A DNA stretch of 64,000 nucleotides, taken from contig CAWHTG010000002.1 of NCBI GenBank assembly GCA_963832245.1, positions 620,001-684,000 on the forward strand, in the 5' to 3' direction. A model generated the notes under the pieces. It had not been told where the DNA came from and did not search any database. It was given only the letters and a program-made list of their open reading frames with translations. The translations under genes and the position numbers were made by a program. The stretch comes from JABDBE01 sp963832245 (GTDB lineage: Bacteria; Acidobacteriota; Terriglobia; Terriglobales; Acidobacteriaceae). Numbering within the stretch: position 1 is the first letter of the stretch; the number at the start of each line of letters is the position of its first letter. This document shows positions 1-8,589 of the stretch, one piece after another.

Positions 1-218
1 TGTTTTACTAACGATACAGTTGTGTAACTATTATGCAAATATTTTCACATTTCTGCGTCTTCGAAAGTACGAATTGTCGGTGCCAAGCTGCCTCGGTCGT
101 GGTATGTTACGTTCCCGGCAGGACTATCGCAGAATCGAAGCAAGGAAACAAGCCTTTCCCTCGAGTTCAAACGGACTCGGCGGGAACAACTGATTTATGA
201 ATTTCTGAAGGAGACGAA

Positions 219-752
219 ATGAGAATTACAAAGCTGTTGTTGATTTGCTTGTGCTTCCTCATCGTTATACCGGCAGTCTGGGGCCAAGCGGCGAATAGTA
301 CGACCCAGCACGGCATCCTGGGATACCTGGATCCGCACACCGGTGCGTTTCGCCCTGTCCCTCTAGCGGCTGAAGAAGGTCCAGATTCTGCTCCTTTAAC
401 GACGTTCGGAGGGACAATAACCGTTACTCTCACCATTACCGTCAAGTCAGTCGGCATCACTAAGGTCATATGCACGGCCGGTGTTTCCGTGATTGACGCT
501 GTTTCAACCAGCCCGCGTATCTATGAGGAGACTGCCACCGCCACCGGGACAACAAAGACATGCAAGCTAACGATACCCTACTCCTGGGCCCTCGCAACCC
601 AATCCAGCGACAGTATGAGCACCACTTACGATGTTCTCGGGAGCGGGGCAAGCGTGCCGCCGCAGCGGACCAGTTTGCTCTTACCACTTGACACCAGGAA
701 AGTCCCGGCAAACGGCACGACAACCAATCTGAGCGCTGCCGTCACTATCTAA
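219..752 (+). CDS. Small secreted protein of unknown function
   Basis: The 177-residue product starts with a clear signal peptide: basic MRITK, a hydrophobic stretch to about residue 20, then a small-residue cleavage site near WGQA. An AAGGAG ribosome site sits about 7 bases before the ATG. The mature part is rich in Thr, Ser and Val with alternating hydrophobic residues (TITVTLTITVKSV), which suggests a beta-sandwich, and has few cysteines. I recognise no family. A strong terminator follows at 792-825, so it is probably a single-gene transcript. Export is well supported; the role is not known. Confidence 0.7.
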   Translation: MRITKLLLICLCFLIVIPAVWGQAANSTTQHGILGYLDPHTGAFRPVPLAAEEGPDSAPLTTFGGTITVTLTITVKSVGITKVICTAGVSVIDAVSTSPRIYEETATATGTTKTCKLTIPYSWALATQSSDSMSTTYDVLGSGASVPPQRTSLLLPLDTRKVPANGTTTNLSAAVTI

Positions 753-791
753 ACATCGGCGGGCCTGAAATGACTCCGATAGCGTAACTCT

Positions 792-825
792 AGGCGGGTC
801 CGAAATATGGCCCGCCTATTTTTTT
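792..825 (+). terminator. Rho-independent terminator after the small secreted protein
   Basis: Nine-base-pair stem (AGGCGGGTC at 792-800 with GGCCCGCCT at 809-817, one G-T pair), 8-base loop, then a run of seven T. The stretch from here to 1021 holds no gene I can support. Confidence 0.85.
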
Positions 826-1021
826 CTGCAGCGCCGATATTGCCTTTCGGACATCCCTGAAACTCCGAAGTTTGCGTGGAGAAGCGCTTTACGTCTGCGG
901 AAAAACCCAACCTTACTCCTGATTTTGGCTGGAGCAGTGCACGAGAGGCTACGAAGAAGATTTACCCCCGCATGGATGCCATACCGTTTGCTCCCCAGCG
1001 CAAACGCTCGCGCCCGGAACG

Positions 1022-2266
1022 CTAAATAAGCATTCCCGCGATCGAAGCCGACATCAGATTCGCCATGGTGCCCGCCAACATCGCCCGCACTCCAAGACGC
1101 GCCAACTCTCCCTTTTTATTCGGAGCCAGCGCGCCGATGCCGCCAATTTGAATGCCAATGCAACTCAAATTGGCAAATCCACACAAAGCGAAAGTCGCAA
1201 TGGTGAACGAACGCGGATCAAGCACTGCCTTCTGCGGTCCCAGCATGGAAAATGCCACCAATTCATTCAGCACCATGCGCGTCCCCAGCAAATTCCCGAC
1301 GAGGGTACAGTCCTTCCACGGAATTCCGATCACCCAGGCAATCGGAGCGAAAAGTTTCCCAGAAATAATTTCCAGACTCGAGGGAAACCAGGGAAAACCA
1401 AAGTGCGCCAGCCCATTGTGGATTCCATACAGGATCCCGTCCATCAGCGCAATCAGAGCGAGAAACGAAATCAACATGGCCGCAATGTTCAGCGCCAGAT
1501 TCAGGCCGTCGGTTGTGCCCCGCGCCACCGCTCCGAGAACGTTTTCTTTCTTCTCGGTTTCCACTTCCTCTTCGCTCATGACCACGCGGCCCGCGGTTTT
1601 CGGTTCTTCCGTCTCGGGCACCAGCATCTTCGAAACCAGAATCGTTCCCGGCGCAGTCATAATTACGGCGCTCAAAAGATGTTTAGGCTCGATTCCAAAT
1701 GCGATATAGGCAGCCATGATTCCGCCAGAAACATGGGCCATCCCGCTGGTCATCACGGTCATGAGTTCGGAGCGGGTGAGGTCAGGCAAAAAAGGCCGTA
1801 TGGTCAGAGGCGCTTCCGTCTGCCCCATAAAAATGCTGGCGGCAACATTCAGCGACTCCGCGCCGCTCGCTCCCATAACGCGGGTCATCACCCGCGCCGC
1901 CTGCTTGATGACGAATTGCATGATTCCGTAGTGGTACAGAATGGCAAAAAAGGCGGCGATAAAGATGACGGTTGGTAGAACTTGAAATGCGAAATAGAAA
2001 CCAAGACGCGAGCCCTGCTTGCCCAGATCTCCGAAAACAAACTGAGAACCGACAAAGGCATAGCTGAGCAGCTTGTTCACCGCGTCCCCGGCGTACTGAA
2101 AAATGCGGCGTCCAACGTCAACGCGCAACACGAACACCGCGAATGCGAATTGCAGGCTCAGCCCCCAGGCAACGGTTTTACCGCGGATGGCGCGCCGGTT
2201 GGTAGAGAAAATAAACGCCAGAGTCAGCATGGTCAGCAGGCCCAGGATGCCGGTGAATCGTCCCAT
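1022..2266 (-). CDS. nupC: Concentrative nucleoside transporter (CNT/NupC family)
   Basis: The 414-residue inner-membrane protein imports nucleosides with H+ or Na+. The CNT pattern is visible: N-terminal membrane helices, the substrate-site motif GQTEAPLTIRPF at about 148-159, the SGMAHVSGGIMAAY helix after it, and NELVAF near residue 336 corresponding to the NEFVA motif of the family. Length matches bacterial NupC (about 400). An AGAGGAAA ribosome site precedes the ATG. It is the last gene of a minus-strand run with a nucleoside phosphorylase (15 bases upstream) and cytidine deaminase, so pyrimidine nucleosides are the likely substrates. Which ion drives it cannot be told from this. Confidence 0.92.
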   Translation of the reverse strand: MGRFTGILGLLTMLTLAFIFSTNRRAIRGKTVAWGLSLQFAFAVFVLRVDVGRRIFQYAGDAVNKLLSYAFVGSQFVFGDLGKQGSRLGFYFAFQVLPTVIFIAAFFAILYHYGIMQFVIKQAARVMTRVMGASGAESLNVAASIFMGQTEAPLTIRPFLPDLTRSELMTVMTSGMAHVSGGIMAAYIAFGIEPKHLLSAVIMTAPGTILVSKMLVPETEEPKTAGRVVMSEEEVETEKKENVLGAVARGTTDGLNLALNIAAMLISFLALIALMDGILYGIHNGLAHFGFPWFPSSLEIISGKLFAPIAWVIGIPWKDCTLVGNLLGTRMVLNELVAFSMLGPQKAVLDPRSFTIATFALCGFANLSCIGIQIGGIGALAPNKKGELARLGVRAMLAGTMANLMSASIAGMLI

Positions 2267-2281
2267 CTATTTCCTCTCGAT

Positions 2282-3631
2282 CTATTTTGCTTTGGATCCT
2301 CGAATTACGCGATGGACAAGCTTCTTCTTCTCGACTGCAGGAGCGCCTGCGATCTGATAGCTCTCGAGCAGCAATTTGGCCGCAAGAGCAGTTCGAGTTT
2401 CGGAATTGGAATGCACCGTGCAAAGCGAATCCCCCACCGCCACACGATCACCAACTTTGCGATGGAGAACAATGCCCACCGCCGGGTCGACTGCATCTTC
2501 TTTCTTCTCACGCCCACCACCAAGCACCACGCACGCGGTGCCAACCGCTTCGCAGTCCATGGCAGTGACATATCCATCGCGCGGACTGCTAACGTCGTGC
2601 CTGTATTTCGCGCGTGGAAGTTTGCTGGGATCGTCGATGGCATCGACGTCTCCACCTTGCAGCGCCACCATCTGACGGAACTTCTCGAGCGCCTTACCCG
2701 ATGCGATGAGCCGCTCAGCCTCCACCTTCCCCTGCGCCACCGTATCTGCGACTCCGCCCAGATGAAACATCCAACCGGCAAGTTCGACGCACAATTCTCT
2801 AAGATCGTCCGTCCCGCCTCCGCGCAGGACATCGAGCACCTCGACCACTTCGAGCGAATTCCCCACGTGCGTTCCCAGAGGCTGATCCATATTCGTGATC
2901 GGAGCGACCACGGACTTGCCCATGCGCTCACCGGTTTCGACCATCAACTCGGCCAGGAACACCGCATCTTCTTCCTTTTTCATGAATGCGCCGGAGCCGG
3001 TTTTGACATCGAGCACCAGCGCATCGATGCCCTCCGCAAGCTTCTTGCTCATGATGGAAGCGCAAATGAGATACGGGCTCTCGACCGTCGCAGTGACATC
3101 GCGCAGAGCGTAGAGTTTGCGGTCGGCAGGAGCGATCTCGGAAGTCTGGCCGATCATGGCGCAGCCGCAGGCTTTGAGGACGCGGCGAAACTCCGGCACT
3201 GACAGGTTCACATTGAAGCCGGGAATCGATTCCAGTTTGTCGAGAGTGCCGCCAGTATGGCCGAGGCCTCGACCGCTGATCATGGGAACGACGAGGCCGC
3301 CAGCGGCGACCAGCGGCGCCAGCACCAGCGACGTTTTGTCGCCCACGCCGCCAGTAGAATGCTTGTCTACTTTTCGAGCAGGGAACTCGGAGAGATCGAG
3401 CACGTCGCCCGAGCGCAGCATGGCGTCGGTCAACACCGAAGTTTCGGCCCGCGTCAGCCCGCGCAGGATCACCGCCATGAGCCAGGCGGAAACTTGATAA
3501 TCGGGAATCTCTCCGCCAGTGTAGGCGCGCACCAGGTACTCGATCTCGGGGCGCGATAGCTCTTGCCCGTCGCGCTTCTTGCGAATAATGTCGACGGCGC
3601 GAAATGTTTGGCTTTCCGGCGGCGGGCTCAC
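2282..3631 (-). CDS. pdp: Pyrimidine-nucleoside / thymidine phosphorylase
   Basis: The 449-residue cytoplasmic enzyme cleaves uridine, deoxyuridine or thymidine with phosphate to base plus (deoxy)ribose 1-phosphate. It has the family signature with KHSTGGVGDKTSL at 90-102 (phosphate-binding loop) and the following GRGLGHTGGTLDKLES segment. Length matches DeoA/Pdp (430-450). Its start overlaps the end of cdd by four bases, indicating translational coupling. Whether it is thymidine-specific (deoA) or broad (pdp) cannot be decided by eye; the cytidine deaminase partner, which makes uridine, favours a broad enzyme. Confidence 0.93.
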   Translation of the reverse strand: MSPPPESQTFRAVDIIRKKRDGQELSRPEIEYLVRAYTGGEIPDYQVSAWLMAVILRGLTRAETSVLTDAMLRSGDVLDLSEFPARKVDKHSTGGVGDKTSLVLAPLVAAGGLVVPMISGRGLGHTGGTLDKLESIPGFNVNLSVPEFRRVLKACGCAMIGQTSEIAPADRKLYALRDVTATVESPYLICASIMSKKLAEGIDALVLDVKTGSGAFMKKEEDAVFLAELMVETGERMGKSVVAPITNMDQPLGTHVGNSLEVVEVLDVLRGGGTDDLRELCVELAGWMFHLGGVADTVAQGKVEAERLIASGKALEKFRQMVALQGGDVDAIDDPSKLPRAKYRHDVSSPRDGYVTAMDCEAVGTACVVLGGGREKKEDAVDPAVGIVLHRKVGDRVAVGDSLCTVHSNSETRTALAAKLLLESYQIAGAPAVEKKKLVHRVIRGSKAK

Positions 3632-4044
3632 TTTAGACGGAACCCTTCCGGCAAGAGTTCTGTGATGTGACTTTCCTTCCAGCCTTTCGAGGCTTGGAAG
3701 AAGACGGTCGCCTCCGGGCCGAACTCATAAATTACCTGGCGGCACGCTCCGCACGGGGAGCAGGGAACTCCCTGGTCATTCACTACCGCTATGGCGCGAA
3801 TGTTCAACACCGGACCTGACTGAGCAATGGCGGCAAAAATTGCGGTACGCTCGGCACAATTCGATAAGCCGTAGGATGCATTTTCCACGTTGCACCCGGC
3901 GACGACTTCGCCCTGGGAGGTCAGCAGCGCTGCGCCCACACGGAACTGAGAGTACGGGGCGTAAGCGCGCTTCATGGCTTTCCGCGCTGCGTTAAGTAGG
4001 CGCTGGTTCTGTTTGCTGGAAACATCTTTTTTTGCCGAGTTCAT
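3628..4044 (-). CDS. cdd: Cytidine deaminase
   Basis: This 138-residue homotetrameric-type cytidine deaminase converts cytidine/deoxycytidine to uridine/deoxyuridine. The zinc site is intact: Cys63-Ala-Glu65 (catalytic Glu65) in the NCAERTAIF motif and PCSPCGACRQ at 94-103 supplying Cys98 and Cys101. The FRVGAALLT substrate-binding segment is at 34-42. It overlaps the phosphorylase gene downstream by four bases, and its product feeds that enzyme and the transporter's salvage route. Confidence 0.95.
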   Translation of the reverse strand: MNSAKKDVSSKQNQRLLNAARKAMKRAYAPYSQFRVGAALLTSQGEVVAGCNVENASYGLSNCAERTAIFAAIAQSGPVLNIRAIAVVNDQGVPCSPCGACRQVIYEFGPEATVFFQASKGWKESHITELLPEGFRLK

Positions 4045-4162
4045 CGGAATTTCCCGCAGACGGAAGAACAGCGCTTGATTCTAAACCTCGACGCAGCTTT
4101 GCGCTATGGTTTTCGGGTGGGGTACATGCTGTTTAGGAATGGATTTCAGCCCATCGGCGATT

Positions 4163-4208
4163 AGCCGAGCTTTGGCTCAGCACAGCCGAGGGCGGCTGTC
4201 CCCACGTG
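4163..4208. repeat. Palindromic repeat, family B (cdd/pyrR gap)
   Basis: Contains nested inverted repeats (GCCGAGCTTTGGCTC and CAGCCGAGGGCGGCTG) ending in CCCCACGTGG. The same module, or its reverse complement, recurs at 37083-37130, partly at 18538-18618, and inside the aguA coding region at about 46894-46916. Confidence 0.75.
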
Positions 4209-4211
4209 GAA

Positions 4212-4790
4212 CTACTTCTCCATGAGCAGAACTTTTTCTGTATTGTCGATTTCCTTCAACTTTACTTCGATCACTTCGTTGATCGTGGTTTGGACGGTGC
4301 GGCCGACGAATGCGGCTTCGATCGGCAACTCGCGGTGGCCGCGGTCGATCAGCACGCAGAGTTGCACGCGGCGGGGACGGCCTTGAGAAAACAGCGCGTC
4401 CAGGGCCGCTCGGACGGTGCGTCCGGTGAAGAGTACGTCGTCTACGAGCACGATATTTTTGTCCTGAATGGAAAATCCGATCTCCGATTCGTGCACTACC
4501 GGCTTGGGTCCGACGGTGGAAAGGTCGTCGCGATAAAAAGTGATATCCAACGCGCCCACTGGGACGCGGATGTCCTCTATCTGTCCACCGATATGTCCGA
4601 TCGACTTGCTTAATCGCTCTGCCAGCGGTACACCGCGGCGCCGAACGCCAATCAGCCCCAAATCCTCGGTCCCGTTTTCTTCGACGATCTGGTAGGCAAG
4701 GCGAACGATGGTGCGCTCCATATCGGATGCTGACATCAGTTGTGCCTTCTGCCGAAGGCCGGTTTGTAGAGCCACGTTGTTAGTTGTCAT
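4212..4790 (-). CDS. pyrR: PyrR bifunctional pyr operon regulator / uracil phosphoribosyltransferase
   Basis: The product shows the type I phosphoribosyltransferase fold of PyrR: the PRPP loop IVLVDDVLFTGRTVRAALD at about 112-130, GLIGVRRRGVPLAERL early on, DITFYRDDL in the middle, and the RPRRVQLCVLIDRGHRELPI segment typical of PyrR. I start it at 4790 (MTTNN), giving 192 residues; a start at 4829 adds 13 atypical residues. Neither start has a clear ribosome site. In the family it makes UMP from uracil and often controls pyr mRNA by binding a leader hairpin. Here it lies beside nucleoside salvage genes, not biosynthetic pyr genes, so the UPRT activity may matter most; this last point is inference. 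Confidence 0.9.
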   Translation of the reverse strand: MTTNNVALQTGLRQKAQLMSASDMERTIVRLAYQIVEENGTEDLGLIGVRRRGVPLAERLSKSIGHIGGQIEDIRVPVGALDITFYRDDLSTVGPKPVVHESEIGFSIQDKNIVLVDDVLFTGRTVRAALDALFSQGRPRRVQLCVLIDRGHRELPIEAAFVGRTVQTTINEVIEVKLKEIDNTEKVLLMEK

Positions 4791-4865
4791 GACGGTTGCA
4801 TGATACGCAGGCCGGTGCACGGCTGGCAAGTCGTTCCGGAAAAAGTCGTAGATCGGCGTTTAGAT

Positions 4866-5045
4866 TTGAAAGGGCACGGCTTCCAAGCCGTGCCGTAAGT
4901 CCTTAAAAAAGATGTACGGCGCGGCTAAAGCCGCACCCCTTCAAGGCTTTCAGTCGCTTGATTTCGGTGTTTTTCCGCAACCTCTGGAAGCCGTGCCCCT
5001 TCAAAACTTCGGACGCCCGAGCGTTTTTCCGCAGCCTCTGGCAAG
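4866..5045. repeat. Composite palindromic repeat element, copy 1 (family A)
   Basis: This 180-base gap between pyrR and the MATE gene is built of palindromes: GGGCACGGCTTCCAAGCCGT near 4872, GCGGCTAAAGCCGC near 4921, a GTTTTTCCGCAACCTCTGG segment, and a second partial round ending at GCAGCCTCTGG. The same order of modules with sequence differences occurs at 41296-41445, so it is a dispersed composite element, not a local terminator. Confidence 0.8.
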
Positions 5046-5060
5046 AACTGCGAATTCAGA

Positions 5061-6419
5061 TTAAGAACGCATTTTCTTGTGCCATGCGACCAGAAGAGCT
5101 GATCCGATGATCATCAAGCCGCCGCAAAGGCCGATCCAAATGCCCACCGCGCCCCAGTTTAATTTGAAGCATAAGAGGTAGCCTAAGGGTAGGCCCATCA
5201 GCCAATAGGCAACGAAGTTGGCGAGCATTGGGGTCCGCGTGTCGGCTGCTCCCCTCAATGCTCCGGTAGCGACGGTTTGCATGCCATCGAACAATTGGAA
5301 CGCGGCTGCGACCAGCAACAGCTGTGCGCCCACTTGGATGACCGCCGGGTCAGGAGTGAACAGGCGTGCGATTACCCTTGGAATGGTGACGAACACTGCT
5401 CCCGAACAGGCCATGAATCCGACTCCGATGATGATGGCGGACCATCCGGCGCGGCGGGCTCCATCGGGGTCGCGTCTGCCCAATTGTTGTCCGACGCGGA
5501 CGGCGGCGGCGGAGCTGACTGCGAGCGGCACCATGAAGGTGAGCGAGGCGCAGAGTAGGGCAATCTGATGACCCGCCAGGGGAACGGGCCCGAGTCTGGC
5601 GCACAGTGCGGTGGCGGCTGAGAACGCCCCGATCTCGAAGAGGATCTGGGTTGCCGCCGGGGCTCCGAGCTTCAACAACGCAAACATTCTGCGGATATCA
5701 AGGCGGATCGTGCTTATCCAGCCAGGGCGCAGACGTTTCGATTCCACCCAGATGAGCGTGACGGCAAGGCAGAGCGCCATGTAAATGCGAGCCCAGCAGG
5801 TCGACCAGCCCGAACCCGGAATGCCCATGGCGTGAAAACCCAGGTGTCCATAGATAAGAACCCAATTTCCGAAAGCGTTGACAACGTTCGCGGAGACCAA
5901 GGCGAACATGATGGGGTGGGCCACGTTTACCGCTTGGAGATACCTGCGCAGCGCGAAGTAGGCGAGCAGTGGCAACGAACCCCAATTGAGGGCGCGCAAG
6001 TATGGACGCATCGGCTGCAAAAGTTCTGGGCTGATGCCGAAGCGTTGCATCAGCACGGGCCAGAACGACACCGCCAGCATCAGAACTGGCGTAATCGCGA
6101 AGGCAAGGAACAACCCGTTGACCAGAGAATGCCGGGCGTCTTCTAAGTCCTCGCGCCCGTATGCGTGAGCGACAAAGGTGTCCATCCCAAGTAACAGGCC
6201 GCCGGCAAAAATGGCTACGCTGTGGTAGAGACTTTGCCCCAGGCCAGTGGCGCCAATGGCGACGGCGCTGTTCGGCAGCCGTCCGACCATAATGGTGTCG
6301 ACGATGCCCATGCTCATCCAGCCTACTTCGGCAAAGATAAGCGGTAGGGCGAGGCGAAGGGTCAAGCGAAAGTCCCGCCGCCAGAGCGGGAGAGAAGTGG
6401 GATTGAATTTCGGGAACAT
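5061..6419 (-). CDS. MATE family efflux transporter
   Basis: The 452-residue integral membrane protein has the length and twelve-helix pattern of MATE (NorM-like) cation/drug antiporters. Family-typical segments are LPLIFAEVGWMSMGIVDTIM at the N-terminus, GLGQSLYHSV, and the mirrored second half with GHQIALLCASLTFMVP and ATGALRGAADTRTPM. These proteins export cationic drugs or dyes, or in some lineages metabolites, using Na+ or H+. It is flanked by repeats and by purB on the same strand, with no linked regulator. Substrate cannot be predicted. Confidence 0.9.
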   Translation of the reverse strand: MFPKFNPTSLPLWRRDFRLTLRLALPLIFAEVGWMSMGIVDTIMVGRLPNSAVAIGATGLGQSLYHSVAIFAGGLLLGMDTFVAHAYGREDLEDARHSLVNGLFLAFAITPVLMLAVSFWPVLMQRFGISPELLQPMRPYLRALNWGSLPLLAYFALRRYLQAVNVAHPIMFALVSANVVNAFGNWVLIYGHLGFHAMGIPGSGWSTCWARIYMALCLAVTLIWVESKRLRPGWISTIRLDIRRMFALLKLGAPAATQILFEIGAFSAATALCARLGPVPLAGHQIALLCASLTFMVPLAVSSAAAVRVGQQLGRRDPDGARRAGWSAIIIGVGFMACSGAVFVTIPRVIARLFTPDPAVIQVGAQLLLVAAAFQLFDGMQTVATGALRGAADTRTPMLANFVAYWLMGLPLGYLLCFKLNWGAVGIWIGLCGGLMIIGSALLVAWHKKMRS

Positions 6420-6544
6420 CTTTCTTGATGGTGACTATATTAAGCCGGAACGGTCGGCGAACTCAGCGACGTTGCTCAAGTGCAAAATAGCAGCGACGGC
6501 CATGTATTCCTCGGCCGCCAGACGCCGCAACCGACCGCTTGCGC

Positions 6545-7879
6545 CTACTGATTCCGCTTTCGGCTCGGTCGCGCAGGTGTGCGACTCTTCTTGAAGACCC
6601 GGGCGAAGATTTTGTCAACATTACGCAACTGGCGTTGCAGATCGAAGGCGTTCTCGATCTTCCGGCGCGGAACCAGGTCCGTAATTTGTCTGTCCCGCAC
6701 AACCAGGTCGCGGAAGTTCAGGTCATCTTTCCAGGCACGCATGGCGTGACGCTGGACCATTCGATAGGCATCCTCGCGCGAGACGCCGTGCTCCACTAAA
6801 TCGAGCAGGAGCTGTCCGCTGAAGACCAGCCCCCCGGTGCTCTCGAGGTTGCGCATCATGCGCTCGGGATTGATGAACATAGTGTCGATTAGGTTAGCTG
6901 TCTTCTGCAGCAGGTAGTCCACTAGCGTGGTCGAGTCAGGAATAATGACGCGCTCGACCGAAGAGTGAGAAATGTCGCGCTCGTGCCAGAGGGCGACGTT
7001 CTCAAACCCAGCCTGGGCGTTGGAGCGTACCACTCTCGCCAATCCGCTGATCTGCTCGCTGGTTACGGGGTTGCGCTTGTGTGGCATGGCAGAGGAGCCC
7101 TTCTGCTTCTCGCTGAAAAACTCTTCGGCTTCGCGGACTTCGGTGCGCTGCAAATGGCGGATTTCGGTTGCGATCTTATCCAGCGTGCTGGCTATCACCG
7201 CCAGTGTGGCGAGATAGTGCGCGTGGCGATCGCGTTGGATCACCTGCGACGATACTGCGGCGGCCTTCAATCCCAGGCGGGCGCAGATCTTCTCTTCCAG
7301 TTCCGGGCTGAGGTGGGCCAGGGTTCCGACGGCGCCGGAAAATTTGCCCACGCGCATGTCCTCGGAGGCCCGGTAGAAGCGCTCGATATTTCTCTGCGTC
7401 TCGGAGTACCAGTTGGCCAGCTTGAGGCCGAACGTAATCGGCTCGGCGTGAACCCCATGGGTGCGGCCGACCATGGGCGTGTCTTTGAACTCCCAGGCCC
7501 GGCGCTCTAAAACCTCGGAAAGTCGCTCGAGATCGGCGGCAATGATGGCGGACGCCTGGCCGATGAGCAGGGCTTGGGCGGTGTCAACCACGTCGTTCGA
7601 GGTCAGGCCATAGTGAAACCAACGGGCCTCGGGGCCCACGATCTCGGCGACCGCGGTAGTAAAAGCGATCACGTCGTGACGCACTTCGGCTTCGATTTCG
7701 TGGATACGCTGCAGGTCGAAGTCGGCGCGTTTGCGGATGGCCTGGGCGGCATCTTTCGGGACCATGCCAGCCTCAGCGAGGGTTTCGGTGGCGGCCACTT
7801 CCACGGTCAGCCAGGTGCGGAAGCGGCTTTCGTCGCTCCAGATACGGCCCATCTCGGGGCGCGTATAGCGTGGGATCAC
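6545..7879 (-). CDS. purB: Adenylosuccinate lyase
   Basis: The 444-residue enzyme of the fumarase/aspartase superfamily acts twice in purine synthesis (SAICAR to AICAR, adenylosuccinate to AMP, releasing fumarate). Signature GSSAMPHKRNP is at 261-271 with the flexible catalytic-loop serine, GRTHGVHAEP at 138-147 carries the catalytic histidine, and GLTSNDVVDT is at 91-100. Length matches the bacterial short PurB type. Translation appears to start at a GTG preceded by GAGGAG. It stands alone, divergent from marR; no other pur genes are in view. Confidence 0.95.
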   Translation of the reverse strand: MIPRYTRPEMGRIWSDESRFRTWLTVEVAATETLAEAGMVPKDAAQAIRKRADFDLQRIHEIEAEVRHDVIAFTTAVAEIVGPEARWFHYGLTSNDVVDTAQALLIGQASAIIAADLERLSEVLERRAWEFKDTPMVGRTHGVHAEPITFGLKLANWYSETQRNIERFYRASEDMRVGKFSGAVGTLAHLSPELEEKICARLGLKAAAVSSQVIQRDRHAHYLATLAVIASTLDKIATEIRHLQRTEVREAEEFFSEKQKGSSAMPHKRNPVTSEQISGLARVVRSNAQAGFENVALWHERDISHSSVERVIIPDSTTLVDYLLQKTANLIDTMFINPERMMRNLESTGGLVFSGQLLLDLVEHGVSREDAYRMVQRHAMRAWKDDLNFRDLVVRDRQITDLVPRRKIENAFDLQRQLRNVDKIFARVFKKSRTPARPSRKRNQ

Positions 7880-7904
7880 GGTGTCTCCTCGTCAGTTTGC
7901 ATGG

Positions 7905-7962
7905 AGGACGGGCGTCGTTGCCTGTCCGGCCGGGCGGGGACGCCCGGCTTCCATTGTTCATT
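7905..7962. repeat. Palindromic repeat in the purB/marR gap
   Basis: GC-rich inverted repeat containing CCGGCCGGGCGGGGACGCCC near 7928 and ending CTTCCATTG. The core of nearly 30 bases recurs with one or two changes inside the pheT coding sequence at about 15137-15166, which identifies it as a dispersed element. Confidence 0.8.
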
Positions 7963-8065
7963 TCTAAAATAGAAGGACTAAGGATTTTAAACGGTGGAGA
8001 ACCTCGGTGGCCAGTCCCAGACCCAAAAAAAGGGATTCGTCGCAACGGCTTCGAGCATCATATAT

Positions 8066-8110
8066 ATCGTGGTACGATGTGTTATAAATTTTATCTCGAT
8101 ACGATATAAT
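8066..8110 (+). promoter_or_regulatory. Probable marR promoter with operator-like repeats
   Basis: TATAAT at 8105-8110 is a consensus -10 box only 8 bases from the ATG at 8119, so the mRNA would be leaderless or nearly so; no ribosome site is seen. A perfect inverted repeat ATCGT-GGT-ACGAT lies at 8066-8078 and a related TATCTCGATACGATA at 8092-8106 overlaps the -10. These look like sites for autoregulation by the MarR protein. No convincing -35 was found. Confidence 0.55.
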
Positions 8111-8118
8111 TCGCGTTC

Positions 8119-8589
8119 ATGGAAAGGTCGCTGATGTTGGCCGATTATCAATCGCTGGCGGAGTTGCGTTATCAGATCCGCCGTTTTCTTCACTTCAGTG
8201 AACAGGCTGCTCGGGAAGCGGGGCTGGAACCCCGGCAGCATCAGTTGATGCTCACCTTGAAGGGCCTGCCCGCGGGAACGCGGCCGAAGATCGGCGAATT
8301 GGCGCAGCGGCTGCAGATTCAGCACCACAGTGCCGTCGAACTGGTAAATCGGCTGGCTGCGGGCGGCTACGTGCGGCGGCATCGCGGCGGCGAGGACCGG
8401 CGCGAAGTGCTGCTGTCGTTGACTCCGAAGGGCGAACGGGTACTGCGCGAGCTCTCGCTGTATCACAAGGACGAACTTCGCATGCGAGGGCCGGCGCTGG
8501 TCACGGCTCTCAAGCGCGCCATGCAGGTCGGAAACCGCTTCAACGAAATCCCGCCCAAGGTTTCGTCAACCAGCAGGAGAAATAAATAG
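8119..8589 (+). CDS. MarR family transcriptional regulator
   Basis: The 156-residue protein has the MarR winged-helix order: an N-terminal dimer helix (YQSLAELRYQIRRFLHFSEQAAREAGLEPRQ region), the recognition helix area PKIGELAQRLQIQHHSAVELVNRL at about 55-78, and the wing YVRRHRGGEDRREVLLSLTPKGERVL at about 83-108. The C-terminal tail is Lys/Arg/Ser-rich. The stop codon TAG touches the GTG start of the CLC gene, so the two are co-translated and the regulator probably controls the transporter. Inverted repeats over its own promoter suggest autorepression. The inducing ligand is unknown. Confidence 0.9.
   Translation: MERSLMLADYQSLAELRYQIRRFLHFSEQAAREAGLEPRQHQLMLTLKGLPAGTRPKIGELAQRLQIQHHSAVELVNRLAAGGYVRRHRGGEDRREVLLSLTPKGERVLRELSLYHKDELRMRGPALVTALKRAMQVGNRFNEIPPKVSSTSRRNK

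Noticed and set aside
876..1025. Short open frame (about 49 codons, VEKRFTSAEKPNLTPDFGW...) before the CNT gene end
   Set aside because: No ribosome site, no family recognised, overlaps the CNT stop; possibly a remnant but unsupported.
7905..8040. tRNA or CRISPR-like repeat in the purB/marR gap
   Set aside because: Single palindromic copy; no cloverleaf, no regular spacers.
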